Below, in pieces: positions 15,505-24,379 of a DNA stretch of 64,000 bases. Position 1 is the first letter of the stretch; every line of letters begins with the position of its first letter. This stretch comes from an uncultured Bacteroidales bacterium (GTDB lineage Bacteria; Bacteroidota; Bacteroidia; Bacteroidales; Bacteroidaceae). The translations under genes were made by a program, and so were the position numbers. The stretch is taken from NCBI GenBank assembly GCA_902798425.1, contig CADBWR010000005.1, positions 76,579 to 140,578 on the forward strand, given 5' to 3'. The notes below the pieces were generated by a model. It worked only from the letters and a program-made list of their open reading frames with translations, searched no databases and had not been told where the DNA came from.

Positions 15505-16824
15505 TTATTTGTTGAACAACTCATTGCTAAGAGCCTGCAGTGCACGCTTTTTGTCTTCCTCTTTGATGAGAAAAGAGATGTTGTAGTTACTACCGCCATA
15601 GGATATCATACGTACAGGAATATTCTTCATGGCTTCCAGAACCTGTGTTTCAAATCCGATGTTTGACCAATCCAGGTCACCTACAACGCAGACAACACAC
15701 ATGCCTGTGTCAACAGTTACGGTACCATATTTCTTCAGTTCGTCAACAATCTCACCTAAGTGGGCAGAGTTGTCTATAGACATAGAAACGCCTACCTCAG
15801 AGGTGCATACCATATCGATAGGTGTCTGGTAGGACTCGAAAATTTCGAAGACCTTACGCAGGAAACCTGTGGCCAGCAACATGCGACTTGACTTAATCTT
15901 GATGGCAATGATATTGTCCTTGGCAGCTACTGCCTTGATCTTGCCGTACTCCGTCTTGTTAGAGATAGTCGTACCCTCGGCTTCGGGCTGCATGGTGTTG
16001 AGCAGACGAACAGGAATGCCAGCATACTTAGCGGGTTGTACACAGGTGGGATGCAAAATCTTAGCGCCGAAGTAGGCCAGCTCAGCAGCCTCCTCAAAGT
16101 GCAGCTGGTGTACAGGCTCGGTCTTGTCAACAACGCGGGGATCGTTGTTGTGCATGCCGTCAATGTCTGTCCAAATCTGAATTTCCTCGGCATTAATAGC
16201 TGCACCAATCAGTGATGCAGTATAGTCGGAACCACCACGCTGCAGGTTGTCTATCTCACCATAGGCATTGCGACAGATGAAGCCTTGCGTGATATATACC
16301 TGGTTACCTTCGTTCTTCTCCATGATGGCAGCAAGCTTCTCCTTAATATATACGGGATCGGGTTCAGAGTTCTTGTCTGTACGCATAAAGTCGAGCGCGT
16401 TCAGCAAGACGGCCTTGATGCCTTGTTCCTGCATATAGTTGACAACCATGTTTGTCGACATCATCTCGCCCTGTGCCACGATGCTCTTCTCTTCAAAAGA
16501 GGTGAACAGTTCCTTGGTGAATGAGCGCAGATAATTCATCTCTGAAATCAAGAACTCACGGGTCTGTTCTTTCGTCGCATCCTTGGTGTACAACTCGTCG
16601 ACATGCTTCATGTATTTACGCTCCAACTGGTTGATAACCTCGTTAGCGCCCTCGGGATTCTTCTTGTACAGATAGTCAGAAATCTCCACGAGCGAATTAG
16701 TTGTTCCAGACATTGCCGAAAGAACGACGAAAACGGGTTCTCCAGACTTGGTTACTAAATTGGTTACCTCTTTCATGCGGTCCGGTGTACCAACCGACGT
16801 ACCGCCAAACTTCATTACTTTCAT
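15505..16824 (-). CDS. lysC: Aspartate kinase
   Basis: 439 residues from ATG at 16824. An in-frame extension would read through a heptamer repeat and into ftsE and is rejected. It phosphorylates aspartate at the head of the lysine, threonine and methionine pathway. KFGGTSVG is at residues 4-11. The kinase domain extends to about 290, with QRGGSDYTASLIGAAI and WTDIDGMHNNDPR, followed by paired ACT domains for feedback control. It is monofunctional (no homoserine dehydrogenase part). Confidence 0.95.
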   Translation of the reverse strand: MKVMKFGGTSVGTPDRMKEVTNLVTKSGEPVFVVLSAMSGTTNSLVEISDYLYKKNPEGANEVINQLERKYMKHVDELYTKDATKEQTREFLISEMNYLRSFTKELFTSFEEKSIVAQGEMMSTNMVVNYMQEQGIKAVLLNALDFMRTDKNSEPDPVYIKEKLAAIMEKNEGNQVYITQGFICRNAYGEIDNLQRGGSDYTASLIGAAINAEEIQIWTDIDGMHNNDPRVVDKTEPVHQLHFEEAAELAYFGAKILHPTCVQPAKYAGIPVRLLNTMQPEAEGTTISNKTEYGKIKAVAAKDNIIAIKIKSSRMLLATGFLRKVFEIFESYQTPIDMVCTSEVGVSMSIDNSAHLGEIVDELKKYGTVTVDTGMCVVCVVGDLDWSNIGFETQVLEAMKNIPVRMISYGGSNYNISFLIKEEDKKRALQALSNELFNK

Positions 16825-16844
16825 TGTATCTTTGTTTTTAATTC

Positions 16845-16872
16845 TTAACTCATCACTCTTAACTCTTAACTC
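16845..16872. repeat. Four tandem heptamers between ftsE and lysC
   Basis: TTAACTC, ATCACTC, TTAACTC, TTAACTC on the plus strand. This is the same four-by-seven layout seen at three promoters, but here no TAnnTTTG box is found at the 9-base position. Confidence 0.75.
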
Positions 16873-17629
16873 ATATCGAGAGGTCTTCGCGAGCACTGTA
16901 GTCAACAGTTATCGTCTCGTTTGACTCTTCATCTTCGTAGAGTGCCATTGTGTTGTAGGTCTCTGTGATATCTTCCAAACGGCCGTCAATGCAGCGATAT
17001 ACAATACCCGGATACTCGTTGAGCAATGAAATGTTGTGGGTTGTCATTATAACCGCAGTACCTGTCTGTGTCACCTGACGAAGCAACTGTATGATACTTG
17101 CTGCTGTTTCTGGATCAAGATTGCCGGTTGGTTCGTCGGCAACAATGAGTTTGGGACGATTTAATATGGCACGAGCTATAGCGATGCGCTGCTGTTCGCC
17201 ACCAGAGAGTTCGTGGGGATAACGGTCGATAAACTCCACCATATCCACATCTTCCAGCACGTCATGGATTCGTTCGTCAATCTCATCTTTTTTCTTCCAA
17301 CCAGTAGCCTGCAGTACAAATCTGAGATTCTCATAGACGGTACGATCGCCCAACAACTGGAAATCCTGAAAGATAATACCCATTTGACGTCGTAGTGCAG
17401 GAATGTATTTTTTCTTCAGTTCACGCAAGTCGTGGTTGAGAACAAAGGCATTGTCAGCATTCTCTACATCCATTTCAAAATAGATGGTTTTCAACAGTGA
17501 ACTCTTACCAGAGCCCACCCGTCCTATGACATAGATGAATTCGCCCTCATCAACATGGAAGTCAACATCATGTAGCACGGGAGCACCATCCTTATGGTAT
17601 ATGTCTACCTTCTTGTAATCTATCAGCAT
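16871..17629 (-). CDS. ftsE: FtsE-like cell-division ABC ATPase
   Basis: 252 residues. It has Walker [13 protein letters not shown] near residue 36, Q-loop [15 protein letters not shown], signature [15 protein letters not shown] and Walker [14 protein letters not shown]. The overall reading matches FtsE, which with FtsX controls septal peptidoglycan hydrolases. ftsX is not adjacent. The C terminus is extended by ~25 residues beyond the core. It sits between hisIE and lysC on the same strand; the link with amino-acid genes is positional only. Confidence 0.88.
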   Translation of the reverse strand: MLIDYKKVDIYHKDGAPVLHDVDFHVDEGEFIYVIGRVGSGKSSLLKTIYFEMDVENADNAFVLNHDLRELKKKYIPALRRQMGIIFQDFQLLGDRTVYENLRFVLQATGWKKKDEIDERIHDVLEDVDMVEFIDRYPHELSGGEQQRIAIARAILNRPKLIVADEPTGNLDPETAASIIQLLRQVTQTGTAVIMTTHNISLLNEYPGIVYRCIDGRLEDITETYNTMALYEDEESNETITVDYSAREDLSI

Positions 17630-17677
17630 CTTTATGTTTGGCTATTTGATAATTATCTATTTTTGACAATATGCAGC

Positions 17678-18325
17678 TTATTTCATTTTACCTGCTGCTT
17701 TGGCTTCACGGCGCTGCTTGTCCCAATTGGGATCGTGGCGTTTGTGCAGTTCTTCGGCAACATCCTCGATACGCAAACCTTTGTGGGCCAGCAGTACGAT
17801 GAGGTGATAGAGCAAATCGCTGGCCTCATAGACCAGGTGTTCGTCAGTACCATTGGTTGCCTCGATGACTGTCTCAAGTGCTTCTTCACCTACTTTCTGG
17901 GCAATCTTGTTGACACCTTTGGTGAAAAGACTGGTGGTGTACGACCCCTCAGGCATCTCCTGCTTGCGCCTGTCGATGAACGTCTGCAGTTCAGAGAGGA
18001 AGAGTAGGGGATTGCCCTCGTTCTCCTCGCCCCAACAGGTGTCAGTACCGGTATGACAGGTGGGACCGACGGGATTGACGCGAACCAGCAAGGTATCGTT
18101 GTCGCAGTCAATCTTCATATCAACGAGATTCAGAAAGTGACCGCTGGTCTCTCCCTTCGTCCATAGTGTGTTACGTGTACGACTCCAAAAGGTAACATGC
18201 TTTGTGGCAATAGTCTTCTCATAGGCTTCCTCATTCATGAAACCCAACATCAACACATTTTTTGTCGTTGCATCCTGTATGATGGCAGGCACAAGGCCGC
18301 CCATTTTCTCAAAATCGATAGTCAT
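17678..18325 (-). CDS. hisI: Histidine biosynthesis bifunctional protein HisIE
   Basis: 215 residues. The N-terminal part (1-~105) is phosphoribosyl-AMP cyclohydrolase, with [17 protein letters not shown] and the metal-site [11 protein letters not shown]. The C-terminal part (~115-215) is phosphoribosyl-ATP pyrophosphatase, with [13 protein letters not shown] and the [14 protein letters not shown] helix. Together these are steps 2 and 3 of histidine synthesis. Its start overlaps the hisF stop by four bases, so the two are coupled. Confidence 0.96.
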   Translation of the reverse strand: MTIDFEKMGGLVPAIIQDATTKNVLMLGFMNEEAYEKTIATKHVTFWSRTRNTLWTKGETSGHFLNLVDMKIDCDNDTLLVRVNPVGPTCHTGTDTCWGEENEGNPLLFLSELQTFIDRRKQEMPEGSYTTSLFTKGVNKIAQKVGEEALETVIEATNGTDEHLVYEASDLLYHLIVLLAHKGLRIEDVAEELHKRHDPNWDKQRREAKAAGKMK

Positions 18326-19080
18326 AGTCTAACGTTTATTCCTTCGTTGTGTAAGAATTGTTTTAATTCTGGTATGGGTATCTCGCCAAAGTGGAACACA
18401 GAGGCCGCCAATGCGGCATCGGCATGCCCTTCCGTAAACACATCGCGGAAGTGCTCCTTCTTACCTGCACCACCACTGGCGATAATGGGAATGGACAGCG
18501 TGTCGGCCAACTCGCGCAGGGCCTCGTTGGCATAGCCGTTCTTTGTTCCATCGTGGTTCATTGAGGTAAACAATATCTCTCCGGCACCACGTTCCTGGGC
18601 TTCACGGGCCCACTCGAAAAGACCTCGTTCTGTGCGTTCGCGACCCCCCTTCAGGTAGCAGTGCCAGCCATCTTCATCCAAACGGGCGTCAATGGCGACA
18701 ACACATACCTGACTACCAAAACGGTTGGTAATCTCGTCGATGAGTTCGGGGCGACGGATGGCAGCAGAATTAATGCTCACCTTGTCTGCTCCAGCATAAA
18801 GCAGTCGCTCTACATCCTTCAACTCGTTGATGCCTCCACCAACGGTAAACGGAATATTCAGTGTCTGAGCTACCTTTGTTACCATCTCGGTAAATGTCTT
18901 ACGACCTTCAAACGAGGCGGTGATATCCAGGAAGCACAACTCATCGGCTCCCTGATCAGAATATGCCTTACCTAGCTCTACAGGGTCTCCGGCACTACGC
19001 AGATTCACGAAGTTGATGCCTTTAACGGTCTCACCGTCCTTGACGTCCAGACAGGGTATTATGCGTTTTGCCAGTCCCAT
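18322..19080 (-). CDS. hisF: Imidazole glycerol phosphate synthase, cyclase subunit
   Basis: 252 residues, a TIM barrel. The catalytic aspartates are D11 in IPCLDVKDG and the one in VVAIDARLD. Phosphate-binding loops FTVGGGI and IIASGGAGK are present. It works with HisH to make imidazole glycerol phosphate and AICAR. It overlaps hisA by 22 bases and hisIE by 4. Confidence 0.97.
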   Translation of the reverse strand: MGLAKRIIPCLDVKDGETVKGINFVNLRSAGDPVELGKAYSDQGADELCFLDITASFEGRKTFTEMVTKVAQTLNIPFTVGGGINELKDVERLLYAGADKVSINSAAIRRPELIDEITNRFGSQVCVVAIDARLDEDGWHCYLKGGRERTERGLFEWAREAQERGAGEILFTSMNHDGTKNGYANEALRELADTLSIPIIASGGAGKKEHFRDVFTEGHADAALAASVFHFGEIPIPELKQFLHNEGINVRL

Positions 19081-19781
19081 AGTTCTTGTAGATTAATTTT
19101 ACCTTCATAAATGGCTTTACCGAAGACAACGGCAGGAATGCCGGCGGCATCCAAAGCCTTGATATCGTCGATTGACGACACACCACCACTGGCTATCAGA
19201 TGCAGCTGCGGATAGGTCTCCATTACCTTTTTATAGAGGTCGATAGCTGGCCCAGCCAGCGTACCGTCTTTTGAGATTTCTGTACAGAGAACGTTTCTCA
19301 CGCCTGCATCAATATATTTTTTGAGGAAAGGTAGGAGGTCTTCACTTGAATCCTCTTTCCAGCCATTAATGCTGATGCGTCCGTTGCGAACGTCTGCCCC
19401 AAGGATAATACGCTCAGAACCATATTTGTCGAGCCATCCTAAGAAGCGGTCGGGCTCTGTGACGGCAATACTGCCGATGGTAACCATCGAAGCTCCATGA
19501 TTAAAGGCTATCTCAATGTCATCGTCGGTCTTGATGCCACCACCAAAGTCTACTGTCAGCCTCGTCTCTGCCGTTAACTGGCTAAGAACGTCGCTGTTGA
19601 CAATATGCTTCGATTTGGCACCATCAAGGTCCACCACATGTAACCGCTGATAACCGATACGCTCAAATTCAAGAGCCATGTCCAACGGACTTCCATAGAC
19701 CGTCTTCTGGTCGTAATCACCTTTGGTCAAGCGCACACACTGACCATTGATGATGTCTATTGCGGGAATCAGTTCTATCAT
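19059..19781 (-). CDS. hisA: ProFAR isomerase
   Basis: 240 residues, a TIM barrel related to HisF. It starts with [22 protein letters not shown], where the first catalytic aspartate is in PAID. The second lies in ILGADVRNG. Phosphate loops TVDFGGGI and IASGGVSS are present. It isomerises ProFAR to PRFAR. It is overlapped at both ends by hisH (4 bases) and hisF (22 bases). Confidence 0.96.
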   Translation of the reverse strand: MIELIPAIDIINGQCVRLTKGDYDQKTVYGSPLDMALEFERIGYQRLHVVDLDGAKSKHIVNSDVLSQLTAETRLTVDFGGGIKTDDDIEIAFNHGASMVTIGSIAVTEPDRFLGWLDKYGSERIILGADVRNGRISINGWKEDSSEDLLPFLKKYIDAGVRNVLCTEISKDGTLAGPAIDLYKKVMETYPQLHLIASGGVSSIDDIKALDAAGIPAVVFGKAIYEGKINLQELWDWQNA

Positions 19782-20368
19782 AGCTCTAAGAAGTTTTTAA
19801 TGATACGTTCACCTACCTTGCCACTCTTTTCGGGGTGAAACTGGCAGGTATAGAAGTTGTCCTTATGCATGGATGCAGAGTAGGGAAGAATATAGTCTGC
19901 AGTGGCAATAGTATGCTCACAGACGGGTACATAGTAGCTGTGGACGAAGTAGACGTAGGGATTATCTCCCAGTCCTTCCATTAATGGTGATTGGGGGAGG
20001 CTCAGCTTGTTCCAACCCATACAGGGCACCTTGTCTTCGTGTTTCTTGGGCTGGAAACGCTTGACATCTGCATTAAAGATACCAATACAGTCTACATCGC
20101 CTTCTTCAGAATGTTTACAGAGGAGCTGCTGACCTACACAAATACCAAAGACTGGCTGCTTGAGGTCGCGAATAACTTCGTCAAGCCTGCGAGCCTTCAG
20201 ATATTCCATGGCTTCTGCTGCATGTCCCTGACCAGGAAACATGACGCGGTCTGCCTTCTGCAACTGTTCTGCATCGTCTGTCAGTAGGGGTTCAATACCC
20301 ATTCTGCGAAGGGCATTCACCACACTATAGATGTTTCCTGCGTTATATTTAACGATAGCTACATTCAT
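19778..20368 (-). CDS. hisH: Imidazole glycerol phosphate synthase, glutaminase subunit
   Basis: 196 residues, class I glutamine amidotransferase. The nucleophile is the cysteine in FGICVGQQLL, and the histidine and glutamate of the triad are in CQFHPEKS. It feeds ammonia to HisF. It is first in the hisH-A-F-IE block; hisG, hisD, hisC and hisB are not in this window. Confidence 0.96.
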   Translation of the reverse strand: MNVAIVKYNAGNIYSVVNALRRMGIEPLLTDDAEQLQKADRVMFPGQGHAAEAMEYLKARRLDEVIRDLKQPVFGICVGQQLLCKHSEEGDVDCIGIFNADVKRFQPKKHEDKVPCMGWNKLSLPQSPLMEGLGDNPYVYFVHSYYVPVCEHTIATADYILPYSASMHKDNFYTCQFHPEKSGKVGERIIKNFLEL

Positions 20369-20374
20369 AATTAA

Positions 20375-20401
20375 GCATTAAGAATTATGCATTAAGAATT
20401 A
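20375..20401. repeat. Duplicated 14-mer between purU and hisH
   Basis: GCATTAAGAATTAT at 20375-20388 is followed directly by a copy at 20389-20401. It fits the 7-base periodicity of the other arrays (2 x 14 = 4 x 7). Confidence 0.6.
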
Positions 20402-21262
20402 ACTAAAGATAATCGTTTTGTTCTTGAAAGTCAGAATCTTACGTTGAATATGCTTCGATACGGCATGCGACAGTACAATTTTCTCCAAATCCTTGCCTTT
20501 CAGTACAAGACTTTCCGGAGTGTCCTTGTGGGTGATTCGTGTCACGTCCTGTTCGATGATGGGACCAGCGTCCAACTCAGCTGTAACATAGTGGCTGGTT
20601 GCTCCGATAATCTTCACACCGCGTTCCCAAGCTTGATGATAGGGCTTGGCACCCACAAATGCGGGCAGGAACGAGTGGTGGATATTGATGATGTGGTTGG
20701 GATAGGCTGCAATCATCTCGTCGGAGATAATCTGCATATAACGGGCCAGTACGATAAAGGTAATATTCTCCTTACGTAATAGTTCCATTTCTTCAGCCTC
20801 CACTTCAGCTTTGTTAGAATGGTCTTTCTTGATACTCCAGACATAGTATGGAATACCAAACTGATCAGCAACATATCGCAAATCTTCGTGGTTAGAGATA
20901 ATGCATGGTATATCGATGTCCCATTCGCCGGCTTTCCAACGGGCCAGCAGGTCGTATAGACAATGACTCATTTTGCTGACAAAAATGGCCATTCGAGGGC
21001 GCTTATCACTAAAATACAGTTTGCACGTCATCTGGTAGCGTTGAGAATACAGCGTATTGATGTATTCCTGGATTTTTTCACGTGGAATCAAGAAATTCTC
21101 CAATTCCCATTCAATACGCATGAAAAACATACCATCTTGTTTGTCGACATATTGGTCAAGGTAGACAATGTTTCCTTGGTTGTCTGTGATAAATCTTGTT
21201 ACCTCTGAAATAATGCCTTGTTGGTCAGGACAGTGCAAAAGCAGAATCGCTGTGGGTTTCAT
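20399..21262 (-). CDS. purU: Formyltetrahydrofolate deformylase
   Basis: 287 residues. The N-terminal ACT domain (CPDQQGIISEVTRFI) spans about residues 1-80. The C-terminal formyl-transferase fold follows, with the N-H-D catalytic set in NIHHSFLPAF and ..SHYVTAELDAGPIIEQD. It hydrolyses 10-formyl-THF to formate and THF, balancing one-carbon units. It ends 31 bases before hisH. HisF produces AICAR, whose recycling uses 10-formyl-THF, so the neighbourhood makes sense. Confidence 0.94.
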   Translation of the reverse strand: MKPTAILLLHCPDQQGIISEVTRFITDNQGNIVYLDQYVDKQDGMFFMRIEWELENFLIPREKIQEYINTLYSQRYQMTCKLYFSDKRPRMAIFVSKMSHCLYDLLARWKAGEWDIDIPCIISNHEDLRYVADQFGIPYYVWSIKKDHSNKAEVEAEEMELLRKENITFIVLARYMQIISDEMIAAYPNHIINIHHSFLPAFVGAKPYHQAWERGVKIIGATSHYVTAELDAGPIIEQDVTRITHKDTPESLVLKGKDLEKIVLSHAVSKHIQRKILTFKNKTIIFS

Positions 21263-21460
21263 TCTTTTATATTTTCTGTATTGTTATTCGTTAATTATTG
21301 ATGCAGTTATACACCTTATTAATAATAGGCTGCAAAAATACAAAATAAATCTGATACCACCAAAAAATCTCTATATTCTTTTCCATTTAAAAATATAACA
21401 AGAATACGCATTATGATAAATAGAGTATTTGTAAGAAGAAATAGGTACCTATTATATTCA

Positions 21461-22078
21461 TTACTCTGGATTGAGTTTGGGAAGTGCTAAATGGTAACGA
21501 ACAGCCAGAAATCTCATCAGGCAAGTAACTGCAAAAGAAGAAATAACAGTTACTTCAATAGGAATTTGCAAATAATCTAAGAACCAATAAGTTATTCCTC
21601 CTAATAATGTTGCCATAGCATAGATTTCTCGTTGAAAAATTACGGGCTCGTTATTTAGTAGTACATCGCGAATTACGCCACCAGCAGAACCTGTTATACA
21701 GCCCATAATGATCGCTACCCAATACGGTTGACCGAAAACGAGAGATTTTTGTATTCCTGCTATTGTAAAAAGTGCCAACCCCAGCGTATCAAAGACAAAC
21801 CACGTATTTCTGAGACCTTCCATGTATTTTGCGAAAATAATCACAAAGACCAGTGCAAGAGCTGTACAAATCATGTAGATAGGATTTGTCATCCAGAATG
21901 GCGTTGTGCCAAGCATCACATCGCGGATAGTTCCGCCACCAATAGCGACTGCAATACCACAGACATAGCCGCCAAACCAGTCGAAATGCTTGGCGGCAGC
22001 ATGTCTGATACCGGATATTGCAAAGGCAAAAGTACCTAAAAACTCGATAATCTGCTGTACAATCTCTTCGTATTCCAT
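21461..22078 (-). CDS. Trimeric intracellular cation channel family (UPF0126) protein
   Basis: 205 residues with about seven membrane helices and the two internally repeated glycine-rich motifs of the family: AIGGGTIRDVMLG and GSAGGVIRDVLL. Prokaryotic TRIC proteins form trimers conducting monovalent cations; some annotations call them glycine transporters. Physiological role here is unknown. Single gene, followed by rarA upstream on the same strand (29-base gap). Confidence 0.9.
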   Translation of the reverse strand: MEYEEIVQQIIEFLGTFAFAISGIRHAAAKHFDWFGGYVCGIAVAIGGGTIRDVMLGTTPFWMTNPIYMICTALALVFVIIFAKYMEGLRNTWFVFDTLGLALFTIAGIQKSLVFGQPYWVAIIMGCITGSAGGVIRDVLLNNEPVIFQREIYAMATLLGGITYWFLDYLQIPIEVTVISSFAVTCLMRFLAVRYHLALPKLNPE

Positions 22079-22107
22079 ATTCTATTTATCATAACACGCA
22101 ACAGGTG

Positions 22108-23409
22108 CTATTTCTCGTATCTTTTGCCCCAATAGTTGACCATGCGCTCATACAGTTTCTCTTCTGCTGGAGAATGCTGAGCATGCCACAGACGCTCGTT
22201 CTGCAGCGCATCAGGCATATATTGCTGCGGTGTAAAATGTCCCTGGAAATCGTGCGGATACTTATATCCGTCGCTATAGCCAAGGTCTTTCATCAGTTTT
22301 GTAGGAGCATTTCGCAGATGCAGCGGAACGGGTTGATTGCCCGTTTCTCGCACCAAGCCCAATGCGGTGTCGATGCCCAAGTATGCAGAATTGCTCTTGG
22401 GCGATGTGGCCAGATATACACAACACTCGGCCAAGGCGATTCTGGCTTCAGGCCAGCCAATCTTCATAACTGTATCGAAGGCGGCATTAGCCAACAACAG
22501 TGCGTTGGGATTGGCCAAACCGATGTCTTCTGATGCAGAAATCACCATTCGGCGGGCAATAAACTGAGGGTCTTCCCCACCCTCTATCATGCGGGCCATC
22601 CAATAGAGTGCTGCATCAGGATCGCTGCCACGTATAGACTTAATAAATGCAGAGATGATATCGTAGTGCATCTCACCATCCTTGTCGTATGCCAGCGGAT
22701 TCTGCTGTAAGCAATTAACCACCATTTCATCGGTGATGGTAATGGGGATATTGCCGGTACCACCAGCGTCAGCAGTATTACTATAGCTTTCAACTACCAA
22801 CTCCAAGATGTTCAGTAGCTTACGTGCATCACCACCGCTATATCTTAACATTGCGGAAGTCTCGTTCAATTCGATGTTTTTCTCACGCAATACCACATCC
22901 TTGGTGATGGCTCTATGGAGCAGTTCCTCCAGGTCTTGCTTTTCCAGCGATTTCAACACATACAGTTGGCAGCGTGACAATAACGGCCGAATCACCTCGA
23001 ATGACGGATTCTCCGTGGTAGCGCCAATCAGTGTTACGATGCCTTTTTCGACAGCTCCCAGCAGTGAGTCTTGCTGCGACTTCGAGAAACGGTGTATCTC
23101 GTCAATAAATAAAATAGGAGAAGCTTCGTTGAAGAATCGTCCCTTTTGTGCCCGCTCTATCACATCGCGCACATCCTTCACGCCACTGGTCACGGCTGAA
23201 AGGGTGTAGAAAGGAGTTTCCAACTTGTTGGCGATGATTTGAGCCAGTGTGGTTTTACCCACTCCTGGCGGTCCCCACAGGATAAACGACGAGATGCGTC
23301 CTGCGTCAATCATCTTGCGCAGTACGGCCCCCTCTCCTACCAGATGTCGCTGTCCGATATAGTCGTCCAACGTGCGGGGTCTAAGTCTCTCAGCTAATGG
23401 TTCTGCCAT
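22108..23409 (-). CDS. rarA: Replication-associated recombination protein A
   Basis: 433 residues from ATG at 23409; a longer reading has no domain sense and crosses the divergent promoter. An AAA+ ATPase of the RarA/MgsA/WRNIP1 family: it begins PLAERLRPRTLDDYIGQ, has Walker A GPPGVGKTTLAQ near residue 47 and DEIHRFSKSQQD, and carries the C-terminal tetramer domain (YKYPHDFQGHF). It acts at stalled forks. A -7-like box TATTTTTG is at 23426-23419, giving a very short leader. Confidence 0.95.
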   Translation of the reverse strand: MAEPLAERLRPRTLDDYIGQRHLVGEGAVLRKMIDAGRISSFILWGPPGVGKTTLAQIIANKLETPFYTLSAVTSGVKDVRDVIERAQKGRFFNEASPILFIDEIHRFSKSQQDSLLGAVEKGIVTLIGATTENPSFEVIRPLLSRCQLYVLKSLEKQDLEELLHRAITKDVVLREKNIELNETSAMLRYSGGDARKLLNILELVVESYSNTADAGGTGNIPITITDEMVVNCLQQNPLAYDKDGEMHYDIISAFIKSIRGSDPDAALYWMARMIEGGEDPQFIARRMVISASEDIGLANPNALLLANAAFDTVMKIGWPEARIALAECCVYLATSPKSNSAYLGIDTALGLVRETGNQPVPLHLRNAPTKLMKDLGYSDGYKYPHDFQGHFTPQQYMPDALQNERLWHAQHSPAEEKLYERMVNYWGKRYEK

Positions 23410-23445
23410 AATCGACTGCAAAAATACAAAAAATCTGCGAAAAAA

Positions 23446-23477
23446 CTTGTAAAAAGCAAATAAAGTATGTACATTTG
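23446..23477 (+). promoter_or_regulatory. Promoter of the acidic protein gene
   Basis: CTTG at 23446-23449 (one base from TTTG), 20-base spacer, TACATTTG at 23470-23477. Confidence 0.6.
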
Positions 23478-23509
23478 CAGAGAAAATATCAAAAACACTA
23501 TTTTTTAAC

Positions 23510-24328
23510 ATGAAAGAAGAGAACAAGAACAAAGCACTTAGCTTAAAGACATTGACCAAAAGTTCTGTATGGGACGTCCAAGAGAATGACATTTTCCGTA
23601 TGCTTGATGCTGCAGACAAAGACGGCGAACTAAAGGAGAACTTGCGTCATATTGCCGATATTATTCGCAGTGCGTTTATGATTGAGGAAATCAAGGATGA
23701 TGACAAGCTCTTGCAAGAGAAATATACCAAACAGGGTTATAAGGTAGGAACCATCAAGGTGGGCGACGACGCCAAACTGCAGTGGGCCATCAAGAAACGT
23801 CCTATCACCCGTGTCACAGACCTTACCTATGAGAATATCCGTCATATCACGGCAGCCAAACTGCTTGAGGTAATTGACCGCAACTTCGGTGGCGGCTGGG
23901 ATTCACTGTCACAGTCTATCCAGGACATCATTGAGAGTGGCTTCGATATCTCTACCACTACCCTTCCCAAGGACCGTCTGCACAAGAAGGGCGGCATGTA
24001 CGAGAAGAAGGTGGCCGATGGCTATGAAGTGCTGGAGGTTGCCAAGGGCACATGGGTAGAGGCCATCTTTGCTAAGCTGAAGCCTGAGACCATCAAGCCT
24101 CGCATGAAGTTTGACGATGCCAGTTCTTTTGGCGATGGCGACGAGGACGACGATGCAGATGTGGAGATCATCGACGATTACAACAAGCCCGACGAGGACG
24201 ATGTGGAGCTGGAAGAACCCGATGATGACGATATCAACGAGAACAACTATCGCACGACGTTTGATTTGGGCGATGGCGACGAAGATGAAGACGCTGAGAG
24301 TCTCTCTGACTATATCGCTGACGAGTAA
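23510..24328 (+). CDS. Conserved protein with long acidic tail
   Basis: 272 residues. The first ~200 residues are folded-looking, with alternating charge and a repeated-looking basic stretch (LHKKGGMYEKKVADGYEVLEVAKGTW). The last ~70 residues are almost purely acidic (runs of D and E such as GDEDDDADVEIIDD). I do not recognise the family. Acidic tails of this type occur on proteins that bind nucleic acids, chaperones or basic partners. It has its own promoter, divergent from rarA, and precedes hppA by 51 bases. Confidence 0.75.
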   Translation: MKEENKNKALSLKTLTKSSVWDVQENDIFRMLDAADKDGELKENLRHIADIIRSAFMIEEIKDDDKLLQEKYTKQGYKVGTIKVGDDAKLQWAIKKRPITRVTDLTYENIRHITAAKLLEVIDRNFGGGWDSLSQSIQDIIESGFDISTTTLPKDRLHKKGGMYEKKVADGYEVLEVAKGTWVEAIFAKLKPETIKPRMKFDDASSFGDGDEDDDADVEIIDDYNKPDEDDVELEEPDDDDINENNYRTTFDLGDGDEDEDAESLSDYIADE

Positions 24329-24379
24329 GGTTCTCACCCCTTACCACTAACCTCTAATAACCTTTAAACCTAAATATTT

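Noticed and set aside
15505-16905. Longer aspartokinase with 27 extra N-terminal residues
   Set aside because: The extension translates the heptamer array and overlaps ftsE; homologues begin at MKVMKFGGTS.
23410-23619. 70-residue N-terminal extension of RarA
   Set aside because: It crosses the divergent gene and its promoter and has no domain similarity.
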